DNA from: Candidatus Saccharimonadota bacterium
GTDB lineage: Bacteria > Patescibacteriota > Saccharimonadia > Saccharimonadales > Saccharimonadaceae
Reading direction: 5' to 3'
DNA: 64,000 bases
Assembly: GCA_017460225.1 (NCBI GenBank)
Contig: JAFUBM010000019.1
Span: 1-64,000, forward strand
In this document: positions 26,750 through 34,588 of the stretch, one piece after another
How positions within the stretch are numbered: position 1 is the stretch's first letter
How the letters are laid out: every line of letters starts with the position of its first letter
Program-made: the position numbers and the translations under genes
The notes under the pieces: model-generated
What the model was told of the DNA's origin: nothing
The model's input: the letters and a program-made list of their open reading frames with translations, nothing else
The model's database searches: none

Positions 26750-26778
26750 AAGAATAATTATAGCATAACTGGCGTAAA

Positions 26779-27966
26779 CTATAAAGCAAGAGCAGCGTCG
26801 AGCTGGGGGTCGCGGAGGGCGTTGATGTCGTCGTAGGACATCTCAACTTCTATATCTGGCTCAATACCGGTGCCGTTGATGGAGTTCTCGAGGGGGGTGT
26901 ACCAGTGGGCAGTGGTGACCTTGAGGATGGTGCTGCCGGAGAGGTTGAGCATAGTCTGGACGACGCCTTTACCAAAAGTGGTCTTGCCGAGGACGGTGGC
27001 TTTTCCATAGTCCTTAAGAGCACCGGTGACGATCTCGGAGGCGGAGGCGGTGTTTTCGTTGACGAGGACGATGGTCCGGGTGTTGCCAAAGAGGGCTTGG
27101 CCGCGGAGGGAGTAGGTGAGCTCGTCGGAGCTGGAGAGTTTGGACTTCTGGATGAGGATTTTTTCGCCGTCGAGCCAGAGGGAGAGAAGGTCCCGCGCGG
27201 CAGAGACATAGCCGCCGCCGTTGTTGCGGAGGTCGAGGATGATTTTTTTGGCGCCGGAATTAAGGATGTCGTTGGCAAAGCTGGCAACGAGCGAGCCGGT
27301 GTCGGTATCGAAGCGAGTGATGGTGATGATGGCGGCGTCATCGCGGAGCTCGTAATAAGCGGAGACGTTGTTGATGGTCTCGCGGATGAGGTCAAAGGAC
27401 AGCTCTTCTTCGTCGCGGAGGACAGTGAGCTTGACGCTGGTGCCGGAAGCGCCCCGGAGGACGTTGGCGATGTCTTCGGAGTCCCAAGAATAGACCGGCT
27501 CGTCGTCAACTTTGTAGATAATATCGCCAGCGAGGACGCCGGCTTTGCGGGCGGGATTGTCTGGGAGGGTACGGAGGATGCGGACGTAGCCGTCGCGCAG
27601 ACCCATCTCTACGCCGATACCGGAGCCAACGTCGCCGTGGAGGGATTTGGTAAACTCGGCAGCTTCGTCCTTAGAGAGGTAGACGGTGTATGGGTCGCCA
27701 ACGGAGGCGGCGATGCCCTTTTTGGCGTTTTCTAGGACGAGGGAGCGGTCTAGCTCACCGTCGTAGTTCTTGGCGAGCTTGTCGTAGACTTCGTTTAGGC
27801 TAGACCAAGAAATATCGGAGCCGGAGGAGACAGCGCCACCGAGATAGGGCAGGAAGGCGTTGAGCTTGAAGCCGAGAAACAGGCCGAGGGCCAGCGTAAC
27901 GGCGGCGGTCACAACCGTAGACCCGAGGCTAACTTGTTTTGCTTTCCACTCCGTTTTATTACTCAT
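26779..27966 (-). CDS. S41-family C-terminal processing peptidase
   Basis: A 395-residue exported protease. One membrane anchor near the N-terminus (about 15-40), a PDZ domain (about 90-180: DGYVRILRTLPDNPARKAGV, GDIIYKVDDEPV), then the S41 catalytic core with the Ser/Lys dyad in TASASEIVTGAL and TTFGKGVVQ. Family members trim the C-termini of exported proteins or activate wall hydrolases. It lies immediately downstream of the CHAP hydrolase and ftsEX genes. TGT-TACAAT lies 7 nt before the ATG. Confidence 0.9.
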   Translation of the reverse strand: MSNKTEWKAKQVSLGSTVVTAAVTLALGLFLGFKLNAFLPYLGGAVSSGSDISWSSLNEVYDKLAKNYDGELDRSLVLENAKKGIAASVGDPYTVYLSKDEAAEFTKSLHGDVGSGIGVEMGLRDGYVRILRTLPDNPARKAGVLAGDIIYKVDDEPVYSWDSEDIANVLRGASGTSVKLTVLRDEEELSFDLIRETINNVSAYYELRDDAAIITITRFDTDTGSLVASFANDILNSGAKKIILDLRNNGGGYVSAARDLLSLWLDGEKILIQKSKLSSSDELTYSLRGQALFGNTRTIVLVNENTASASEIVTGALKDYGKATVLGKTTFGKGVVQTMLNLSGSTILKVTTAHWYTPLENSINGTGIEPDIEVEMSYDDINALRDPQLDAALAL

Positions 27967-27996
27967 ATAGATTATTGTAACACAGGAGACGGAAAA

Positions 27997-29121
27997 TTAG
28001 TCAAAATGGATAAAGACAAGACCGGCCGTGGAGACGCCGATGCGATAGCCGTAGTCGCCGGGGACGTGGGAGACGGAAGAGTAGCTGTTGTTGTACTCGG
28101 AGAGGTTGATAGTGCCGTTGTCGTTGACGCCTTCGACCCACATAACGTGGCCCCAGGCGCCGGAGTTGGAGACGGCGATGGTATAGGGGGCGGGATTGCG
28201 GTCGACACGGTAGCCGCGGGCGACGGCGGACTCGTCCCAAGAGTAAGCGTTGCCCCAGTAGGCGATGTAGACGCCCCAGTGTTCATAAGCTTTGTAGCCG
28301 GCGTAGGAGGTACACTGACAGACGTAGCCCCACTGGGTAGAGTACCAAAGGTTTTTCTGAGGGCAGTCGCCTTGGTAAGGGTAAGTGTTGGTGCCGAGGG
28401 CGGCGACACCGGAAGAGTTCAACCGGGCGACTTCTTCGGCGATTTCCTGCTCTTTGACACGGCGGGCTTCTTCTGCCTCGGCAGTAAAGGCCTCGGCGTT
28501 GTTCATGTAGCGGACCATGAGGGCGTTTTGTTCGGCACGCTTGGCCTCGATCTCTTTCTTTTGGTTTTCTTGGTCGACAAGGATGCGGTCTACCTCGGCC
28601 TTTTCTGCCTCAAGCTCAAGCTTGACGGCCTTGATATTGCGGGCGCTGAGGTTAATCTGTTGCTTGATGGTCTCGGCGCGGGTCTCGTGCTCGGACAAAT
28701 CCGAGAGGGAGTTGGAGCCGGCGAGGAGCATAATAGTGTCTGGCTTGGCCTCAAAATAGTTGTCGACGAGGAGGGAGGCGAGGGCGGACTTTTGGACGTT
28801 TAGCTTATCTTCGTTTTCGGCGATGCGGGCGGCGAGATCGGCCGCGACGGCTTCGTTGGATGCGATCTTGGCTTCAAGGGCAAAAATCTCTAGCTCGAGA
28901 CCTTGGATGACGGACTCGAGATTATCGGCGGCGGCAGCGGCGGCGCTGGCCTTGGCGCGAGCCTCGGCTTCCCGGGCGGCGGCGGCTTTACACTCTTCCG
29001 AGATACAATAGTCGACGGCAAAAGCGGGCTCAGAACGGTAGCGGACGGTGAGGGCGATAGTAGAGATTACGCCAAAAACAAGGGCGACAAAGATGGTGCT
29101 AAGTCTTCTAAGTATTACCAT
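27997..29121 (-). CDS. CHAP-domain peptidoglycan hydrolase with coiled coil (PcsB-like)
   Basis: A 374-residue protein: signal/anchor (about 8-27), an Ala/Glu-rich coiled coil (about 40-235), then a CHAP amidase/endopeptidase domain (about 255-374) with the catalytic Cys in CQCTSYAGYKAYEHW and the His in GAWGHVMWVEGV. PcsB and similar hydrolases are kept inactive by the coiled coil until FtsEX, in the membrane, changes shape. Here ftsX and ftsE lie directly upstream on the same strand, which strongly suggests this is the FtsEX-controlled division hydrolase. TGT-TATCAT lies 6 nt before the ATG. Confidence 0.88.
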   Translation of the reverse strand: MVILRRLSTIFVALVFGVISTIALTVRYRSEPAFAVDYCISEECKAAAAREAEARAKASAAAAAADNLESVIQGLELEIFALEAKIASNEAVAADLAARIAENEDKLNVQKSALASLLVDNYFEAKPDTIMLLAGSNSLSDLSEHETRAETIKQQINLSARNIKAVKLELEAEKAEVDRILVDQENQKKEIEAKRAEQNALMVRYMNNAEAFTAEAEEARRVKEQEIAEEVARLNSSGVAALGTNTYPYQGDCPQKNLWYSTQWGYVCQCTSYAGYKAYEHWGVYIAYWGNAYSWDESAVARGYRVDRNPAPYTIAVSNSGAWGHVMWVEGVNDNGTINLSEYNNSYSSVSHVPGDYGYRIGVSTAGLVFIHFD

Positions 29122-29165
29122 AAGCTTATGATAACACTTTTGGCGGAAAATTACAATAAGCGAGA

Positions 29166-30194
29166 TTATTTGGCGGTGTTGCGCATATATTTGTGAACGG
29201 CAAGACGGGCGGAGAGCGTGCCAATCAGCATACCGGCAAGGACCATGGCGAGGACGATATAGATGATGCGATTGGAATCTAAGATGTCGGAGATGGTGGC
29301 GACGTTGATGCCGTAGCGCGAGAGACGCGGCTCAAGGAAGCGGAAGCCGCCATAAAACAGCCCAAAGGACAAGAGGCCGGAGACGACGCCGGAGAGCTGA
29401 GCTTCAACGAGGAACGGGCCGCGGATAAAGGCGCGGTCGGCGCCGACGAGCTTCATCATATAAATCTCTTCGCGGCGGGAGAAGATGGCCATGCGGATGG
29501 TGTTGAAAATGACGAGGACGGAGATGACAAGGAAGACGACGGAGAGAATCAGGCCGCCGGTCTTGGCAATACGGGCCCAGCGGGTAATCGTGGCGATTTC
29601 GTTGCGGTTGACGTCGTAGGTGGGCTCTTCGTTGGGGTCGAGATTTTTGACAAAGAGGATGTTGGAGGCAACGAGGGTCTTGATAGAATCGAGATTGTCC
29701 GGATCGTGGACCTTGAGGCGAAGCGTGCCCTGCATAGTGGAAATCATGGTGCTACGCATATCCATATCGGGGTCCTCTAGGGTCTCGATCAGGAGGGAGT
29801 TATCGGCGTTTTCTTTGAGGAAGTTTTCGTACTCTTCCTCGCTAGTGCGGACCTCGGCAGACTTGACGTTTTCTAGGGCGAGGGCGGCATCCTTAGCTTC
29901 GTTGAGGACTTCTAGACCGGTGCCGGGCTTAAAGAAGAGAGTGATGTCGATGCGGTCACGCATGGCGTCGGCGGTCTCGGAGAGGACGACGGTGGCGACG
30001 AGGGTGACGGAGAGGACGATGAGGGTGAGCGTCATAACGAGGGTGGCGGCGGTGGAGAGCCAGATGTTGCGGCCGAAGTTAATCGTGCCGTATTTGACAA
30101 CGCGGGAAGCGTTGCGGAGCTTTTTGGTCCGGCCGTTTTTGGTCAGGGTCTTGAGGTGTTTTTTGGTGATTTTCTTTTGGGCGGAGTCGGACAT
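29166..30194 (-). CDS. ftsX: Cell-division ABC transporter permease-like protein FtsX
   Basis: A 342-residue FtsX with a basic cytosolic N-terminus of ~45 residues, a first membrane helix (about 50-75), a ~120-residue outside domain that would bind the hydrolase, and three more helices (from about 215, 265 and 310). The family stretch IYMMKLVGADRAFIRGPF is present. FtsX does not transport; it passes the ATP state of FtsE to a wall hydrolase. The ATG shares one base with the ftsE stop (TAATG), so the genes are translationally coupled. Confidence 0.93.
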   Translation of the reverse strand: MSDSAQKKITKKHLKTLTKNGRTKKLRNASRVVKYGTINFGRNIWLSTAATLVMTLTLIVLSVTLVATVVLSETADAMRDRIDITLFFKPGTGLEVLNEAKDAALALENVKSAEVRTSEEEYENFLKENADNSLLIETLEDPDMDMRSTMISTMQGTLRLKVHDPDNLDSIKTLVASNILFVKNLDPNEEPTYDVNRNEIATITRWARIAKTGGLILSVVFLVISVLVIFNTIRMAIFSRREEIYMMKLVGADRAFIRGPFLVEAQLSGVVSGLLSFGLFYGGFRFLEPRLSRYGINVATISDILDSNRIIYIVLAMVLAGMLIGTLSARLAVHKYMRNTAK

Positions 30195-31015
30195 TAGATA
30201 ACCTTCTTCTTAGACTTAGGTTTCTTTGCGGATTTCTTGGCCTTTTCGAGGCTGGAGATATCGGCACGGGTCAGCTCAAAGCCGGGGGCTTTCAGGATGG
30301 ATGAATCGTAGAGAGTCTCGGACTCGCCGTCGAGGCGGTAGATACCGTTTTCCTTTTGGTCAGAGACGATGGCGCCATCTTTGAGGGTAATCACGCGCTT
30401 GCCGAGGTTGTTGACGATATTGCGGTTGTGGGTAGTGACGAGGATGGTGGTGCCAAAATCGTTGATTTTTTTCAGGAGGTCGATGATTTCGGAAGAGGTG
30501 GCTGGGTCGAGGTTGGCTGTGGGCTCATCCGCGATGAGAATCTTGGGCTGGCGAGCGACGGAACGGGCAATAGCGGTGCGCTGTTTTTGGCCACCGGAGA
30601 GCTGGGCGGGGAATTTGTTGGCTTGGTCTGAGAGACCGACGAGCTCAAGGACCTTGGGGACGGTGTGGCGAATCTCGCGACCGGACATCCCGGCGATCTC
30701 GAGCGCAAAGGCGACGTTTTCATAAACGGTGCGGCGAGGTAGGAGCTTGAAATCTTGGAAGACGACGCCGAGACGGCGGCGGTAATGCGGGATGTGGCGA
30801 CGCTTGACGTAGTCTAGATCGATACCACCGACGACAATTTTGCCAAAGGAAGGGTTTTCCTCCTTGGTAATCATCTTGATCAAGGTGGACTTGCCGGCGC
30901 CGGACTTGCCAACGAGGAAGACAAAATCATTCGGCTCGATATGAAGCGAGACGTTGTCGAGAGCAGGCTTTTTGTCGCCCGGATAGACCTTAGTGACGCT
31001 ATCTAACAGAATCAT
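30194..31015 (-). CDS. ftsE: Cell-division ATP-binding protein FtsE
   Basis: A 273-residue ABC ATPase: Walker [18 protein letters not shown]-loop [17 protein letters not shown], signature [13 protein letters not shown], Walker [13 protein letters not shown] and H-loop VTTHN. It is longer than typical FtsE (~225) because of a ~45-residue Lys-rich tail. Powers FtsX at the division site. On the minus strand TGC-TATTAT is 6 nt before the ATG. Upstream lies the palindromic region 31070-31349. Confidence 0.94.
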   Translation of the reverse strand: MILLDSVTKVYPGDKKPALDNVSLHIEPNDFVFLVGKSGAGKSTLIKMITKEENPSFGKIVVGGIDLDYVKRRHIPHYRRRLGVVFQDFKLLPRRTVYENVAFALEIAGMSGREIRHTVPKVLELVGLSDQANKFPAQLSGGQKQRTAIARSVARQPKILIADEPTANLDPATSSEIIDLLKKINDFGTTILVTTHNRNIVNNLGKRVITLKDGAIVSDQKENGIYRLDGESETLYDSSILKAPGFELTRADISSLEKAKKSAKKPKSKKKVI

Positions 31016-31069
31016 ATTATTATAATAGCATTATCGTTATAATTATTCAAGCCGGCGTCGGATGGAATG

Positions 31070-31290
31070 GTTTTCTCGGGATTTTGCTCGCTTGCAGGGG
31101 CTTATTCTTTTTCGCTAGGGAAAATCCAGTCTGATTTTTCTCGACGTCCAGTCGTGCGGCTCGCAAAGCCGTTCGGGTAGCACCGGCCACGTTTTGCTCG
31201 CCTTCGTGTCCGTCTCGAAAAATCCGTGGATTTTCTTTAGTCGCTTCAAAAGAATAAATCCCCTCGCTCGCAAAATCACCTAGAGAAAAC
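31070..31290. repeat. Giant imperfect palindrome, copy A
   Basis: About 220 bp between prfB and ftsE. Nested arms: GTTTTCTC (31070-31077) with GAGAAAAC (31283-31290); TTATTCTTTT (31102-31111) with AAAAGAATAA (31248-31257); AAAATCC with GGATTTT; centre GCAAAGCCG...CGGCCACGTTTTGC (31163-31197). The inner ~150 bp matches copy B inside dnaX with a near-identical 35-base centre, and arm differences compensate between copies. No coding potential or promoter is apparent inside. Confidence 0.8.
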
Positions 31291-31297
31291 GGTTTTT

Positions 31298-31349
31298 GGC
31301 TGGGCGGGGTCTATCCCGCCCAGAACCGGAGGCGAGAGACCGCCTCCGG
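31298..31349. repeat. Two GC-rich hairpins beside copy A
   Basis: CTGGGCGGG / CCCGCCCAG (31300-31308 with 31315-31323) and CCGGAGGCG / CGCCTCCGG (31326-31334 with 31341-31349). The first, with its GTTTTTGG flank, recurs beside copy D at 50943-50975. They lie behind prfB on the minus strand and could help end its transcript, though no T run follows. A weaker GTTCTC/GAGAAC pair (31358-31393) abuts the prfB stop. Confidence 0.65.
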
Positions 31350-31395
31350 CAGAAGCAGTTCTCCCGAGCGAGGAACGAGCGAAGGACGAGAACCA

Positions 31396-32466
31396 CTATT
31401 GTTCTAGAAAGGCATCGATAAAGGGCATGAGGTTGCCGTCGAGGACGGAGGCGGCGTCGGAAGTTTCGAAGCCGGTGCGGGTGTCTTTGACAAGCTTGTA
31501 GGGCTGGAGGACGTAATTCCTAATTTGCTGACCCCATTTGGCGGATTCGCCGGCGCGAAGCTTGTCGATCGACTCGGCGCGTTGCTCGAGCTGCATTTGG
31601 ACGAGCTTGCCGCGCAGAATTTCCATGGCTTTTTCCTTGTTTTGGAGCTGGGAGCGCTCGTTTTGGATGGCGACGACAGTGCCGGTTGGGAGGTGGGTGA
31701 TGCGGACGGCGGAGTTGGTGGTGTTGACGGACTGGCCGCCGTGACCACCGGAATGATAGACGTCGATGCGGAGGTCTTTTTCGTCAATCTTGATGTTACT
31801 GTCGGACTTGAGGACGGGGAGGATTTCGACGAGGGAGAAAGAGGTCTGACGGAGGTTGTCGGCATTGAACGGCGAGAGGCGAACCAGGCGGTGGACGCCG
31901 TGCTCGGACTTGAGCGTGCCGTAGGCATTACGGCCGGAGATTTCGTAGACGGCGGTCTTAATCCCGGCTTCTTCTCCGGGGACGCGCTCGACGAGGGCGG
32001 CTTTGAAGCCGTTACGCTCGAAGAAGCGGAGATACATCCGCTCGAGCATCGATGCCCAATCCATGGCCTCCGTCCCGCCGACGCCGGCGGTAATCCGGAG
32101 AATGGCGTCGGAAGCGTCGAACTTGCCGGTAAAGCGGAGAGACTTTTTTAGCTCGGCGTAGGAGTTTTGCATGGCGGAGAGCTGGGCGGAAATCTCGTCT
32201 TTTAGATCTTCCCCGCCGAGGTCGATAAGACCCTCCAGGTCATCAATTTGGGTCCTTAAAAGCTGCCAGGGTTCGACTTCTTCGCGGAGGCGAGCAAAGG
32301 CTTCATTCTTGGCCTTGGCGTTGTCGGGGTTTTGCCAGAGCTCGGGGAGGGCGATTTCTGCCTCGAGAGACTGGAGCTCGGCTAACTTCTCCGGCAGCTG
32401 GAGTTTGGCCCAAGATTCGGCGAGGGCGACAGAGAGGGAGCGGAGCTGTTTTTTAAGATCTTCCAT
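31396..32466 (-). CDS. prfB: Peptide chain release factor 2
   Basis: A 356-residue RF2, which ends translation at UGA and UAA. The tripeptide that reads the stop codon is SPF (VRLSPFNADN), diagnostic for RF2 rather than RF1; the GGQ catalytic loop is SGGHGGQSVNTTNSAVRITH, and the family stretch GVGGTEAMDWASMLERMYLR is present. The frame is continuous: the programmed +1 frameshift found in many prfB genes is not seen. Its presence shows UGA is a stop codon here. It begins 2 bp after the murD stop, so they share an mRNA. Confidence 0.94.
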   Translation of the reverse strand: MEDLKKQLRSLSVALAESWAKLQLPEKLAELQSLEAEIALPELWQNPDNAKAKNEAFARLREEVEPWQLLRTQIDDLEGLIDLGGEDLKDEISAQLSAMQNSYAELKKSLRFTGKFDASDAILRITAGVGGTEAMDWASMLERMYLRFFERNGFKAALVERVPGEEAGIKTAVYEISGRNAYGTLKSEHGVHRLVRLSPFNADNLRQTSFSLVEILPVLKSDSNIKIDEKDLRIDVYHSGGHGGQSVNTTNSAVRITHLPTGTVVAIQNERSQLQNKEKAMEILRGKLVQMQLEQRAESIDKLRAGESAKWGQQIRNYVLQPYKLVKDTRTGFETSDAASVLDGNLMPFIDAFLEQ

Positions 32467-32467
32467 G

Positions 32468-33820
32468 TTAGCTGAGGTTGTTTACGAGTTGTTTGAAAAT
32501 ATCGCCACGCTGTTTGTAGGACTCAAACATATCAAAGGAGCTGGCGCAGGGGGAGAGGAGGACAACGGGGGATTTTATCTCTGGCTTGGCGTCGACGAGG
32601 CAGGTGTCAGAGTTTTCCTCTTCCCTTTCGAGGGCGGATTCGGCAAGCTGCTGGGCGGTCTGGACGGCGAGCTCAAAATCTGTGCCGGCTAGAACAAACT
32701 TTGCCGGGTCTTCGCCAGCGGCGAGGGCGTCTGCAGTCTCGCCAATCAAGACGGCTTTTAGGAGATTCTTTTTGTCAAAAATTGCGCGTTTGGCCGGGGT
32801 GAGGTCGAAGCCCTTGTCTTTGCCACCAGCAATCAGGACGAGCGGCTGGTCTGGGAAGCTGTTGAGCGCGGCCTCAAGGCTGGGGAAGACGGTGGAGAAA
32901 GAATCGTCGTAGTAAGAAACGCCGTTGAGCTCGCGGACAAACTCGATGTGGTGCGGGAGGGGGCGAAAGCTACCAAGCGCTTCGATGAGCGGGGCCTCGA
33001 AATCGGAGAGAAAAGTATTAAAAGATTTGTGATAAGACTGATATTTCTGATAGTAGGCAAAGACGGCGAGCAGGGTGGCTTCGGCGTCCTCACGGTTGTG
33101 GGCGCCGGGGATTTTGAGCGCGGTCAAAACTTCCGAAAGTTTTGACGATCTGGTAGGGTAGGGGAGCTTCTGGGACGGGGCGGAAGAGACAAGGCGTTTG
33201 GTATTCTCATTATCCTTAAAATAGACACAAAAATCGTCGGCGGATTGGTGGGCGATGATGTTGGACTTGGCGGTATAATACTCGTCGACGGAAGCGTGGA
33301 CGTCAAGATGGTCTGGCTCAAGACGCAAGACAACGGCAATGGCAGGAGATTTTTTGAGGTCCCAGAGCTGGAAAGAGGAAAGTTCGTAGACGACGACGTC
33401 GTCTGGCTGGATTTCTGGCAGGACGTCAAGGGCGGGCGTGCCGATGTTGCCGAGCAAATGAACGGTTTGTTGGTTTGCTTGCGAGCTCGCAGACAAACTG
33501 TTTAAGATGTCTTTTATCATTGTGCAGGTTGTGCCCTTCCCTTTGGTACCGGTGACGCCGATGATGGGGCAGGGGCAGTTGGCGAAGAAAAACTGGGTGA
33601 CGGAAGTGATTTTCTCGGCGGGGGCGGGGATGAACTTGGGCGGGACGCTAGGCGTGCGGAAGATGAGGTCGTAGCCGGAAAAATCCTGAAAAAGGAGCGC
33701 TTCTTTCTGGAAATGGTCAAGGACGGTGAGCTTGGTGTGCTCGGCGAGCGAAGGGTCGTGTTTGAAATAGTTTTCTACGGACTGGCCTTCGAGTCCGTGG
33801 CCGAGAACGAGAATGTTCAT
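32468..33820 (-). CDS. murD: UDP-N-acetylmuramoyl-alanine:D-glutamate ligase
   Basis: A 450-residue MurD, the cytosolic ligase adding D-Glu to UDP-MurNAc-L-Ala in peptidoglycan synthesis. ATP loop: GVTGTKGKGTTCTMI; then LGNIGTPAL, YELSSFQLWDL, LEPDHLDVHAS and HHIEFVRELNGVSYYDDSFS. Between the ATP loop and LGNIG there are about 7 more residues than in E. coli (region ASSQANQQTV); the DNA there forms a small palindrome (33464-33501). TGC-TATACT lies 6 nt before the ATG. Divergent from the CofE-like gene. Confidence 0.93.
   Translation of the reverse strand: MNILVLGHGLEGQSVENYFKHDPSLAEHTKLTVLDHFQKEALLFQDFSGYDLIFRTPSVPPKFIPAPAEKITSVTQFFFANCPCPIIGVTGTKGKGTTCTMIKDILNSLSASSQANQQTVHLLGNIGTPALDVLPEIQPDDVVVYELSSFQLWDLKKSPAIAVVLRLEPDHLDVHASVDEYYTAKSNIIAHQSADDFCVYFKDNENTKRLVSSAPSQKLPYPTRSSKLSEVLTALKIPGAHNREDAEATLLAVFAYYQKYQSYHKSFNTFLSDFEAPLIEALGSFRPLPHHIEFVRELNGVSYYDDSFSTVFPSLEAALNSFPDQPLVLIAGGKDKGFDLTPAKRAIFDKKNLLKAVLIGETADALAAGEDPAKFVLAGTDFELAVQTAQQLAESALEREEENSDTCLVDAKPEIKSPVVLLSPCASSFDMFESYKQRGDIFKQLVNNLS
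33464..33501. repeat. Small palindrome within murD
   Basis: CGGTTTGT (33464-33471) faces ACAAACTG (33494-33501) around a perfect 12-base palindrome TGCGAGCTCGCA (33481-33492). Its ends resemble those of the large palindromes (GGTTT ... AAACTG). It coincides with extra residues in MurD. Membership of the same family is only a suggestion. Confidence 0.4.
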
Positions 33821-33826
33821 ACGTCT

Positions 33827-33856
33827 AGTATAGCACGGAATGGGCTGTGTTATAAT
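33827..33856. promoter_or_regulatory. Divergent leaderless promoters for murD and the CofE-like gene
   Basis: Minus strand TGC-TATACT (33827-33832) and plus strand TGT-TATAAT (33851-33856), each 6 nt from its ATG (33820 and 33863). Confidence 0.7.
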
Positions 33857-33862
33857 AGCCCT

Positions 33863-34588
33863 ATGAAATTAGAGTTTTTGCCGGTAAAGACGCGGTTGGT
33901 GCGCTCGCCAAAGGATGAGATCTGGGATATCTTAGACGGGCTGGATGTGCGGGAGGAAGATATTATATTTATCTCTTCAAAAGTATTGGCAATAGCGGAG
34001 GGGCGGTGCGTCTCGGCGGAGGGGCGAAGCAAAGAAGAGCTGGCACGGGAGGAGGCAGAGAGATTTTTGCACCATACATTGCCGGCGGGATATAGCGCAA
34101 ATTTGACGATTACGCAGGGGGTGTTGATTCCGGCGGCGGGAATCGACGCGTCGAACGCAGACGGGTATTATGTAAAATGGCCGAAAGATCCGGACGAGAT
34201 GTGCCGGCGGGTGCGCGAGCGACTAAGAAAACAGAGCGGAGTGAGCCGGCTGGGAGTAGTGACAACGGATTCACATTCGACGCCGCTAAGATACGGCGTG
34301 ACGGGGATGGCGATTGGACTGGCGGGAGTGGAGCCGCTAGAGGACATCCGCGGAAAGGCGGACCTCTACGGGCGGGAGCTAAAGATTACGCAGGTAAACA
34401 AAATCGACCCGCTAGCCGCGATGGCGGTGGCGGTGATGGGCGAAGCGGATGAGAGGACGCCGATCGTGATTTTGCGGGGATACACGGACATCACGTTTTC
34501 TGAGACGGGGTCGATGCGGGAGCTAAAAGTGCCGCTAGAGGATGATCTGTACCGGCCGCTGTTGGAAGTGCTACCAGAGACGCGCTAG
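33863..34588 (+). CDS. CofE-like gamma-glutamyl ligase (F420-0:L-glutamate ligase family)
   Basis: A 241-residue protein of the CofE/FbiB ligase family (PF01996). Visible motifs: EEDIIFISSKVLAIAEGRCV near the N-terminus, VLIPAAGIDASNADGYYVKW, a GVVTTDSHSTPLRYGVTGMA metal/nucleotide stretch, and INPLA-like NKIDPLAAMAVAVMGEA. Family members add glutamate to coenzyme F420-0 using GTP. No other F420 gene is visible here and this group is not expected to make F420, so the real acceptor may be folate or something else. The ATG at 33863 is preferred over an upstream frame extension because of the -10 position. The stop overlaps that of the M16 gene. Confidence 0.72.
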   Translation: MKLEFLPVKTRLVRSPKDEIWDILDGLDVREEDIIFISSKVLAIAEGRCVSAEGRSKEELAREEAERFLHHTLPAGYSANLTITQGVLIPAAGIDASNADGYYVKWPKDPDEMCRRVRERLRKQSGVSRLGVVTTDSHSTPLRYGVTGMAIGLAGVEPLEDIRGKADLYGRELKITQVNKIDPLAAMAVAVMGEADERTPIVILRGYTDITFSETGSMRELKVPLEDDLYRPLLEVLPETR

